5,237 nucleotides of DNA from Synergistaceae bacterium (GTDB lineage: Bacteria; Synergistota; Synergistia; Synergistales; Thermovirgaceae), in assembly GCA_003446665.1 (NCBI GenBank), contig DMCT01000013.1, forward strand, positions 8,207 through 13,443. The letters are read 5' to 3'. The position numbers and the translations under genes were made by a program. The notes below the pieces were generated by a model that did no database searches, was not told the DNA's origin, and saw nothing but the letters and a program-made list of their open reading frames with translations. Positions 1-5,237 of the stretch are shown piece by piece (position 1 is the stretch's first letter; each line of letters starts with the position of its first letter).

Positions 1-17
1 TTTTCTTCTTTGTATGC

Positions 18-46
18 TAGTAAAGTAGCCATGTTCGTCTTATAAT
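18..46 (+). promoter_or_regulatory. Candidate sigma-70-type promoter for the transporter unit
   Basis: A perfect -10 box TATAAT lies at 41-46. Seventeen bases upstream, at 18-23, is TAGTAA, which matches only three of six positions of the TTGACA consensus, so the -35 element is weak. Transcription would start near 52-54 and leave an untranslated leader of about 235 nt before the transporter start at 287. No better promoter was seen closer to the gene: a TTGATT at 88-93 has no acceptable -10 at normal spacing. The -10 match is direct sequence evidence; its use as a promoter is inferred. Confidence 0.42.
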
Positions 47-286
47 TAACGAGTACGTTTTACAGGCCTTTAACGTCGTGCTTCAAGTTGATTTTAAGCG
101 TGATGCAACTCGCCATATGCAACCATATCAGACTTCATCAAAGCCAATCCAGGGCCGGAAAGGTCGGTGAGAAACCGAAAAAACTCAAAAAGCCCTTTCA
201 ACAGAGCGTAGCGAGAGCAAATTCCTGGTTTGTTTTCAATTCCCAAACGGTCAGTATCAGAGAAACTGTGAGGAGGGAATAAAGGA
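47..286 (+). other. Long non-coding leader upstream of the transporter
   Basis: No convincing gene is present here. An open frame running to a stop at 280-282 has a TTG or unsupported ATG start, no ribosome binding site and no family resemblance. The leader can form modest hairpins. One is TCGGT/ACCGA at 164-168 and 174-178 with a GAGAA loop, which can sit inside an outer AGGGC/GCCCT pairing (151-155 with 192-196). Another is GTTTG/CAAAC at 228-232 and 244-248. None matches a riboswitch core I recognise (T-box, SAM, lysine and glycine types were considered). No hairpin is followed by a U-run, so a terminator-based attenuator is not evident. The 3' end carries the transporter Shine-Dalgarno AGGAGG at 271-276. 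Confidence 0.4.
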
Positions 287-1759
287 ATGGCAGAAATCAA
301 AAAAGCCGACCAGTGGGTAACCCGATGGGGCCTTATCTTCTCGGCCATAGGCATGGCCGTCGGAACCGGAAACATCTGGCGTTTTCCCCGAGTCGCGGCG
401 TCACAAGGCGGCGGAGCCTTTGTTATAGCTGTTCTCATAGGATTGTTCCTCTGGGCGATTCCGCTTTTAATGGCAGAAGAAGTCTGGGGCAAGATCTCCA
501 GGATGGGCGTTATAGGGTCCTTCAAGGTGATGATGGGACGCAAATGGACCTGGGCCGGCGGCTGTGTGGCCTGGATTTCGCTTGGAATCGCCTTCTATTA
601 CGCCGTCGTAATGGGCTGGTGCGTAAGGTATTTCGTCTACGTCCTGACGGGCGTCATAAAGCCGGGACTCGACACTGAGGCTCTTTGGACCGCTTTTTCA
701 ACCACACCGGGGGCCATGGTACCATGGCATATCTTCTCCATGGTCATAGCCACTGTCGTAATCTTCAAGGGCGTCTCCCAGGGACTGGAGAAGATCAACA
801 AGATCCTTATCCCTTCGCTCTTCGTGCTGCTCATAATCCTGGCCACACGCGCCGTAATGCTTCCGGGAGCCGTCAAGGGGCTCCAGTTCCTTTTCGAACC
901 CAAATTCGAGACATTTCTCCAGGGACGTCTTTGGCTTGAGGCCTTTACCCAGGTTGCATGGTCTACCGGAGCAGGTTGGGGACTTCTTCTGACATACTAC
1001 GTATACGTCAAAAAAACTGAAGACATATCCCTGAACGCGACTACCATAGCTTTCGCCGACACTTCCGCGGGCCTTCTCGCCGCCATGGCAATCATCCCCA
1101 CCATATTCGCCCTTTCCGAAGATCCCCAGGCCGCCGTCGCTTCCGGAAACACGGGGCTCGCTTTCATCCACCTGACTAAGCTTTTTACCGTCATGCCGGG
1201 CGGCGCGCTATTCGCCGGGCTCTTCTTCCTTGCGCTTATTTTCGCCGCATTGAGCTCGCTCCTTTCCATGGTAGAGCTGGGCGTTCGGCTTTTCATGGAC
1301 GCGGGATGGCCCCGCCACAAGGCTGCCTTGGCCGCGGGCATAGGTATCACTGTTTTGGGGCTTCCTTCGTCCATGAGCATCAGTTTCCTGGACAACCAGG
1401 ACTGGGTCTGGGGCGTCGGGCTGCTTCTAAGCGGACTGCTCTTCTCCATCGGAGCCATGAAGGTGGGCGTAAACAAGATCTGGGAAGAGTACATCGAGCC
1501 CGTTTCGGACCTGAAGGCCGCCTGGATGTGGAAGCTGATTTACCTCTTCCCCCTGTGGTTCGTCATCATCTTCGGGTGGTGGATAAAACAGGCCGCAAGC
1601 TGGTATCCCGAAAGCTACATGAAGTGGCTGCCCATTTCGGAGTACACATTTACCGTGGGCACCATGATTTACCAGTGGGGAATCATGCTGGTGGTCTTCC
1701 TTGTACTTAACAATTGGCTTGCCGACAGGATGACCAGCAAGTTTGAGGCGACTGAGTAA
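287..1759 (+). CDS. Sodium-dependent amino acid transporter, NSS/SNF family
   Basis: This integral inner-membrane symporter of 490 residues couples sodium entry to amino acid uptake. About 12 hydrophobic helices are visible, in the LeuT fold. TM1 carries the signature AVGTGNIWRFP (24-34), followed by QGGGAF (40-45). Aligned by eye to LeuT, G26 takes the place of the amine-binding Asp of monoamine transporters, which points to an amino acid with a free carboxylate. Y105 (LeuT Y108), N29 (N27), the Na2 ligands A320/S323/S324, and the outer gate pair R32 and D372 are all retained. TM5 has a GX9P motif (G166 to P176), as in MhsT. The unwound part of TM6 is S226-T227-G228-A229-G230-W231-G232, with W225 at LeuT F253 and G228 at S256, so the pocket differs from LeuT and the substrate cannot be named. 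A7 replaces the usual N-terminal gate Arg, with K6 beside it. The ATG start has AGGAGG 10 nt upstream. It is probably cotranscribed with the microprotein gene at 1922. Confidence 0.96.
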   Translation: MAEIKKADQWVTRWGLIFSAIGMAVGTGNIWRFPRVAASQGGGAFVIAVLIGLFLWAIPLLMAEEVWGKISRMGVIGSFKVMMGRKWTWAGGCVAWISLGIAFYYAVVMGWCVRYFVYVLTGVIKPGLDTEALWTAFSTTPGAMVPWHIFSMVIATVVIFKGVSQGLEKINKILIPSLFVLLIILATRAVMLPGAVKGLQFLFEPKFETFLQGRLWLEAFTQVAWSTGAGWGLLLTYYVYVKKTEDISLNATTIAFADTSAGLLAAMAIIPTIFALSEDPQAAVASGNTGLAFIHLTKLFTVMPGGALFAGLFFLALIFAALSSLLSMVELGVRLFMDAGWPRHKAALAAGIGITVLGLPSSMSISFLDNQDWVWGVGLLLSGLLFSIGAMKVGVNKIWEEYIEPVSDLKAAWMWKLIYLFPLWFVIIFGWWIKQAASWYPESYMKWLPISEYTFTVGTMIYQWGIMLVVFLVLNNWLADRMTSKFEATE

Positions 1760-1787
1760 CCTTTGGCGTCGACCCACAGGCCAAAGG
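1760..1787 (+). other. Hairpin abutting the transporter stop codon
   Basis: CCTTTGGC (1760-1767) and GCCAAAGG (1780-1787) form a perfect 8-bp stem with a 12-nt loop, starting at the first base after the TAA stop. No U-run follows (the next bases are GTAGATTACT), so this is not a normal intrinsic terminator. It may protect the transporter mRNA 3' end from exonucleases or be a processing site that sets the ratio of transporter to small subunit. The rest of the spacer up to 1908 holds only a small GCAAG/CTTGC stem (1807-1811 with 1815-1819) and no convincing gene. Confidence 0.5.
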
Positions 1788-1908
1788 GTAGATTACTTAA
1801 CAAAAGGCAAGCGGCTTGCTGGGCGAAGAAAAACCATGCAGGTGATGCCAATAGCGAGAGTTATAAGCAGACCGAAGTTCAAGAGGTAATCTCGTAATTC
1901 GAAGACAG

Positions 1909-1915
1909 AGGAGGT
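1909..1915 (+). promoter_or_regulatory. Strong ribosome binding site for the 31-codon gene
   Basis: AGGAGGT is a seven-base match to the anti-Shine-Dalgarno sequence. It is six bases (AAACCG) from the ATG at 1922. This is the best ribosome binding site on the + strand of the window and the main reason to accept such a short reading frame as a real gene. Confidence 0.8.
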
Positions 1916-1921
1916 AAACCG

Positions 1922-2017
1922 ATGGGTTGGCAATTATACATGATTTTGATCCTTCTTCTGGTTTGGGGCGGCACTTTGTGGTGCGTCAAGAAAACTGCGG
2001 GGTCAAAAAACCGCTAA
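1922..2017 (+). CDS. MetS-like small membrane subunit of the NSS transporter
   Basis: This is a 31-residue protein with one membrane segment. A short start (MGWQLY) leads into a hydrophobic helix at about residues 5-22 containing MILILLLVWGG (7-17), then a basic tail with K23, K24, K29 and R31. That layout predicts an N-out, C-in single span by the positive-inside rule. A hydrophobic run ending in Trp-Gly-Gly, right after an NSS transporter, is the hallmark of the MetS-type small subunits. The founding example is MetS of Corynebacterium glutamicum, which is required with MetP for methionine and alanine import. The match here rests on this motif, size and position, not on an alignment. Support for a real gene is AGGAGGT six bases upstream and a strong terminator 34 nt after the TAA stop. 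The gene is shorter than MetS of C. glutamicum (about 60 residues). Methionine or alanine as substrate is not shown by the sequence. Confidence 0.78.
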   Translation: MGWQLYMILILLLVWGGTLWCVKKTAGSKNR

Positions 2018-2051
2018 AAACCCGGAACAAGCAACTTAACTGAAACAGGCA

Positions 2052-2083
2052 GGGGCCGGCTTTGTGCCGGCCCCCGTTTTTTT
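2052..2083 (+). terminator. Intrinsic terminator of the transporter unit
   Basis: GGGGCCGGC (2052-2060) and GCCGGCCCC (2066-2074) form a perfect 9-bp GC-rich stem with a TTTGT loop. CG and then seven T (2077-2083) follow. An outer CAGGC/GCCTG pair (2046-2050 with 2084-2088) could extend the structure around the T-run. It lies between the two convergent units. Read on the - strand it has only a short T-run (TGCCTGTTTC), so it should stop + strand transcription well and dut transcription less efficiently. No other terminator for dut is visible. Confidence 0.93.
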
Positions 2084-2120
2084 GCCTGCGCAAATTTTAC
2101 TCGTTGCCTCTTGCCGCCGG

Positions 2121-2564
2121 CTACTTGCCGGTACTTCCAAACCCCCCGGAGCCACGAGCCGTTTCCGAAAGGCTTTCTTCCATTACGAGGCAAGCCCGCG
2201 TAACCGGGGCAATAATGAGCTGGGCTATGCGGTCTCCCCGCTCGATTTTGAAAGGCTCGTCTCCATGGTTGATTAGGATGACTTTGACCTCACCTCGATA
2301 GTCGCTGTCGACTGTGCCCGGGGCGTTTAATATAGTTACGCCTTCTTTAAGGGCCAGACCGCTGCGTGGCCTGACCTGACACTCGTACCCTTCGGGAACC
2401 TCTAGGTAAAGCCCCGTTCCAACAGCATGCCACCTCCCCGGAGGGATTACACACGATTCGGCAGCCAACACGTCCATACCCGAAGACCCCGAAGTGGCAT
2501 ATTCAGGAAGCGGAAGGTCACCTGAGCCTTCGCTTCGCGAAACACGCACTCTCAGTTTTTCCAT
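2121..2564 (-). CDS. dut: Deoxyuridine 5'-triphosphate nucleotidohydrolase (dUTPase)
   Basis: This cytoplasmic, Mg-dependent homotrimeric enzyme hydrolyses dUTP to dUMP and pyrophosphate, keeping uracil out of DNA and supplying dUMP for thymidylate synthesis. All five trimeric dUTPase motifs are present in its 147 residues: SSGMDVLA (27-34), PRSGLA (66-71), [10 protein letters not shown] (83-92), GDRIAQLII (110-118) and the C-terminal [10 protein letters not shown] arm (137-146). D86 is the expected catalytic base and Y89 the residue that excludes ribose and thymine. Length is normal for the family. The frame stays open for 85 codons upstream, but the ATG at 2564 is chosen for three reasons: the family starts just before the LPLPEYAT segment, the upstream part overlaps pnp and looks non-homologous, and the pnp stop lies only 4 nt before it. 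The ribosome binding site (AAGGAA, 2581-2576) is weak, about 11 nt away and inside pnp, so translational coupling to pnp is likely. Confidence 0.97.
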   Translation of the reverse strand: MEKLRVRVSRSEGSGDLPLPEYATSGSSGMDVLAAESCVIPPGRWHAVGTGLYLEVPEGYECQVRPRSGLALKEGVTILNAPGTVDSDYRGEVKVILINHGDEPFKIERGDRIAQLIIAPVTRACLVMEESLSETARGSGGFGSTGK

Positions 2565-2568
2565 GCCG

Positions 2569-4857
2569 TTATCGGTTCCTTCCCTGTCCCTGGTTTCTTG
2601 ATGGCCGCCTTCCACCCCGGGATCCCGGACTGTCGCCACTTTTTCCGCCATCCCTGTCATGCTCGCGAGGAGGCCTTTCTGTTTCGGTTGCACGCGGAAG
2701 CCTGGAAATTTCCTCCTCCCGCTCGAGCTCACCGGCAAGCGCCTCCCGGAAGCTTTCGTCCAGGGAATCCCGCTTGTCCAGCAAACGTTTCCTGGAGAGG
2801 TTGATCCGACCCATATCATCGATTTCCTTCACGATGACAAGGACGGTGTCACCCGGCTTGAGCACGTCGTCTACTTTAGGCACACGCCTGGTGCTTATCT
2901 CGCTCACGTGCAGCAGGCCTTCCTTTCCCGGCAATACTTCCACGAAAGCCCCGAAAGGCATTAGACGGGTGACCTTGCCTATATAGACTTCGCCGGCCTC
3001 AACTTCCTTAACGAGGTTTTCGATAATTGCAAGGGCTTTTTCGGCGGCTTCTCTGGAAGGCGAAGCCACAAACACGCGACCATCGTCCTCCACATCGACC
3101 TTGACGCCCGTCTGGGCTACAATGCTTCGGATAGTTTTCCCTCCTGGACCTATGATGTCCCTGATCTTGTCGGTATCTATATTTATGGTGTAGACACGCG
3201 GAGCATAGCTGGAAACTTCTTCCCTGGGCTCTTTTATGGCTTCCTCCATTTTGTCGAGGATGAAAAGGCGTCCCCTTTTGGCCTGCTCCAGGGCATTGCT
3301 CAAGATCTCCCTGGTTATGCCTCCTGCCTTGTTGTCCATTTGAAGAGCCGTCACCCCGGAGCGTGTTCCGGTGACCTTGAAATCCATATCCCCGTAATGG
3401 TCTTCAAGCCCCTGTATATCGGAAAGCACGGCGACGTCGTCATCTTCCTTGATGAGACCCATGGCTACACCCGCTACGTGTCTTCCCAGCTTGACGCCGG
3501 CGTCCATGAGAGAAAGGCTCGCTCCGCAAACGGTAGCCATGGAGCTCGAGCCGTTGGACTCGAGAATATCCGATACCACCCTCACGATGTAAGGGAATTC
3601 GTTCTCGTCGGGCAAAAGAGGCTTCACTGCCCGTTCCGCCAGAGCTCCATGGCCGATTTCGCGCCTTCCGGGCCCACGCATGGGACGAACCTCGCCAACT
3701 GAAAAGGGCGGGAAATTATAGTGCAGCATGAAACGTTTTGCGGGCTCATCGTGCTTGAGGCCGTCCACTATCTGGTCGTCCTCCCCTACCATCCCGAGGG
3801 TAGTTGTAACCAATGCCTGTGTCTCACCCCTGGTAAAGAGGGCGGAACCATGGGTGCGCGGCAAGACTCCCACTTCACAGCTGATGGGACGAATTTCGTC
3901 CAGAGCACGTCCATCGGCTCTTTTGTTTTCCTTCAGTATGCTTTCACGAAGGGATTTTTTAACCAGGCTTTCCACAACGCTTGCTATGTATGCTTCCTTT
4001 TCTGGATATTCTTCCGCCAAGGCTTCGAGGGCGCGTTCCGTAATGGCCGAAATTGCTTTGGCACGCGGTTTTTTCTCGTTTATCTGGACTGCTTCGTAGA
4101 TCTCGCCATAGAGGTTTTCAAAAATCCAGGAATCGATTTCCGGGTGTGCCTCAGGATCTGGAATATCGATCTTTTCCTTCCCCACGGCCGCGGCCATTTC
4201 GAGTATCTGATCGACGATCTTCCGGATTTCCTTCTGTGCCAGTTCCAGGGCATCCACAAGTATTTCCTCGGAGATCTCGAAGGCTCCGGCTTCGACCATA
4301 GTGATGCCGTCTCTGTGACCGCTCACGACAAGGTCGAGTGTACTACGCTCCAGCATGCTTTCCGTAGGATTTACTACTAGCTCTCCTTCTATACACCCGA
4401 TACGTACCGCGCCGACAGGTCCGTTCCAGGGTATTTCCGAAATCGCCAGGGCCGCGGACGCGCCGTTGATGGCAAGGATGTTCGGGGGGTTTTCCTGGTC
4501 AACGGAAAGGGTCGTAATCACCACGTGGACATCATGCCTCATATGTTGAGGGAAAAGAGACCTTATCGACCGGTCCGTCAACCTGGACGTCAATATGGCC
4601 GTTTCCGAGGGACGACCCTCTCGTTTTATGAAACCACCGGGGATTTTTCCGGCGGAATAGAATCTCTCCTCGTAATCCACAAGCAGGGGGAAAAAGTCGA
4701 GACCTTCCCTCGGGGAATCGGTTATGCACGCCGTTACCAGAACCACCGTATCTCCCATGGTAACCTTTACGGCTCCGTTTGCCTGCTTTGCCAATTTGCC
4801 CGTTTCAAATTTCATTACCTCGCCGCCGATTTCGACGACAAACTCCTCTGGCATCAT
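2569..4857 (-). CDS. pnp: Polyribonucleotide nucleotidyltransferase (PNPase)
   Basis: This homotrimeric 3'-5' exoribonuclease phosphorolyses RNA to nucleoside diphosphates and can run in reverse to add tails. It acts in mRNA decay and RNA quality control in the cytoplasm. At 762 residues the domain order is complete. The first RNase PH-like core is at about 10-145 and the all-helical linker at 150-300. The second, catalytic RNase PH-like core (about 315-545) has FTRGETQA (341-348), the phosphate-binding S437-S439, and D486, D492 and K494 in the [12 protein letters not shown] stretch. The KH domain is at 555-615, with the GPGG loop at 570-573. The S1 domain is at 621-692, with FGAFVE (635-640) and GLLHVSEIS (647-655). 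A tail at about 693-762 is charged, rich in Arg and Gly and probably disordered. ATG occurs twice in a row (4857 and 4854); AGGAGG at 4869-4864 is 6 or 9 nt away, so either start is possible. It lies downstream of rpsO and runs almost directly into dut. Confidence 0.99.
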   Translation of the reverse strand: MMPEEFVVEIGGEVMKFETGKLAKQANGAVKVTMGDTVVLVTACITDSPREGLDFFPLLVDYEERFYSAGKIPGGFIKREGRPSETAILTSRLTDRSIRSLFPQHMRHDVHVVITTLSVDQENPPNILAINGASAALAISEIPWNGPVGAVRIGCIEGELVVNPTESMLERSTLDLVVSGHRDGITMVEAGAFEISEEILVDALELAQKEIRKIVDQILEMAAAVGKEKIDIPDPEAHPEIDSWIFENLYGEIYEAVQINEKKPRAKAISAITERALEALAEEYPEKEAYIASVVESLVKKSLRESILKENKRADGRALDEIRPISCEVGVLPRTHGSALFTRGETQALVTTTLGMVGEDDQIVDGLKHDEPAKRFMLHYNFPPFSVGEVRPMRGPGRREIGHGALAERAVKPLLPDENEFPYIVRVVSDILESNGSSSMATVCGASLSLMDAGVKLGRHVAGVAMGLIKEDDDVAVLSDIQGLEDHYGDMDFKVTGTRSGVTALQMDNKAGGITREILSNALEQAKRGRLFILDKMEEAIKEPREEVSSYAPRVYTINIDTDKIRDIIGPGGKTIRSIVAQTGVKVDVEDDGRVFVASPSREAAEKALAIIENLVKEVEAGEVYIGKVTRLMPFGAFVEVLPGKEGLLHVSEISTRRVPKVDDVLKPGDTVLVIVKEIDDMGRINLSRKRLLDKRDSLDESFREALAGELEREEEISRLPRATETERPPREHDRDGGKSGDSPGSRGGRRPSRNQGQGRNR

Positions 4858-4919
4858 GATGTTCCTCCTCTTTTTTCATTCCTTTTTTCTATCGTAAAGA
4901 GAATATCACAAACACAAGC

Positions 4920-4951
4920 AAAAAGGACGAGGGTATCGCCCTCGTCCTTTT
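4920..4951 (-). terminator. Terminator or attenuator hairpin between rpsO and pnp
   Basis: A perfect 13-bp inverted repeat (arms 4921-4933 and 4939-4951, 5-nt loop) lies 49 nt past the rpsO stop and 63 nt before the pnp start. Read on the - strand, the GC-rich core GGACGAGGG/CCCTCGTCC is followed by five T, as expected of an intrinsic terminator. In Escherichia coli a terminator after rpsO lets part of the transcription read on into pnp, and a leader hairpin cut by RNase III mediates PNPase autoregulation. This single hairpin could serve either role here. The + strand side has four T, so it might also act weakly that way, but no + strand gene ends nearby. Confidence 0.85.
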
Positions 4952-5000
4952 AGAAAGCAACCACTGCGCAAAGCAGCGGCTTCGGGTAAGTATCCGGCAC

Positions 5001-5237
5001 CTAATGGCGAAGCCCTAGACGCTGTATCAGCGTACTGTACCTGTTGAAGTCTTTCTCCCGCAGGTACTGCAGAAGCCGGCGCCTTTTGCCTACCATCTTG
5101 AGAAGACCGCGCTGCGAGTGGTAATCCTTTTTGTGAACCTTTAGATGTTCCGTTAACTCGCGAATCCTTGCGGTCAGTATGGCCACCTGTACTTCCGGTG
5201 ATCCGGTATCGGCAGGATGTGTCTTGAATTCTTCGAT
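5001..5237 (-). CDS. rpsO: 30S ribosomal protein S15, N-terminus beyond the window
   Basis: S15 is a primary 16S rRNA-binding protein of the 30S platform, needed early for S6-S18 assembly and for a bridge to the 50S subunit. The frame is open to the window edge: 78 residues are visible, beginning [17 protein letters not shown] and ending QRLGLRH. The conserved DTGSPEVQ segment, the [12 protein letters not shown] rRNA-binding region and the LIQRLGLR end identify it firmly. By comparison with the 89-residue E. coli protein, about 10 N-terminal residues are missing because of the window boundary, not a truncation. An internal GTG (5186) could be mistaken for the start but would remove the conserved DTGSPEVQ segment. 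It is the first gene of the rpsO-pnp pair. Confidence 0.98.
   Translation of the reverse strand: MEEFKTHPADTGSPEVQVAILTARIRELTEHLKVHKKDYHSQRGLLKMVGKRRRLLQYLREKDFNRYSTLIQRLGLRH

Noticed and set aside
88..282. Open frame of 64 codons upstream of the transporter
   Set aside because: It starts at TTG (or ATG at 103) with no Shine-Dalgarno sequence and resembles no family. It ends on top of the transporter's own ribosome binding site, so it is more likely leader RNA.
1834..1887. Short 17-codon ATG frame in the spacer before the microprotein gene
   Set aside because: It has no Shine-Dalgarno sequence, no membrane segment and no recognisable features, so it is probably chance.
1760..1897. The transporter frame stays open for 45 codons after its TAA stop, suggesting readthrough
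   Set aside because: The extension is hydrophilic with no recognisable domain, and a hairpin and ordinary TAA context mark the end. The family normally ends near this point. Chance is the simplest explanation.
2565..2819. dut frame extends 85 codons upstream, making a longer dUTPase or a pnp-dut frameshift fusion
   Set aside because: This part overlaps the pnp S1 domain and tail in another frame and has no dUTPase-like sequence. The ATG at 2564 gives the normal dUTPase length. No slippery site or structure pointing to frameshifting was seen.
3721..4380. 219-codon + strand open frame inside pnp
   Set aside because: It lies antisense to well-conserved pnp codons and has no ribosome binding site or family likeness. 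It is a shadow of the real gene.
4891..4917. Possible pnp promoter on the - strand (TTGTGT at 4917-4912, TACGAT at 4896-4891)
   Set aside because: The boxes match three and four of six consensus bases, and the spacer is only 15 nt. This is too weak to list without a mapped start.

Overview
The window reads as an ordinary stretch of chromosome from an anaerobic, amino-acid-using bacterium. My best guess is the Synergistota, with a Firmicutes-type relative second. This rests on a bacterial-type sodium-coupled amino acid transporter with a tiny partner protein, the rpsO-pnp-dut order, strong AGGAGG ribosome binding sites and intermediate GC. It is an inference; no marker in the window settles the taxonomy.

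Two transcription units converge. On the + strand, bases 1-286 hold no convincing gene. They contain a plausible promoter with a perfect TATAAT box at 41-46, followed by a leader of about 235 nt. Next comes a 490-residue neurotransmitter:sodium symporter family (NSS/SNF) transporter (287-1759). After a 162-nt gap that begins with a hairpin lies a 31-codon, single-membrane-segment gene (1922-2017). That gene has a near-perfect Shine-Dalgarno sequence and a Trp-Gly-Gly motif like that of the MetS-type small subunits that accompany bacterial NSS transporters. The unit ends at a strong intrinsic terminator (2052-2083).

On the - strand, read from the right edge, are rpsO (ribosomal protein S15, N-terminus cut off by the window end), a 13-bp terminator-like hairpin (4920-4951), pnp (polynucleotide phosphorylase, 4857-2569) and dut (dUTPase, 2564-2121). 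The dut start lies only 4 nt past the pnp stop. This is the classic rpsO-pnp pair of translation and RNA turnover, with a nucleotide-sanitation gene appended by tight translational spacing.

Functionally, the + unit probably imports a neutral or hydrophobic amino acid with sodium, with the microprotein as accessory subunit. The - unit is housekeeping: 30S assembly, 3'-5' RNA decay, and removal of dUTP. I see no mobile element, CRISPR array, tRNA or rRNA. The part most worth a second look is the transporter-microprotein pair with its structured spacer and long leader.
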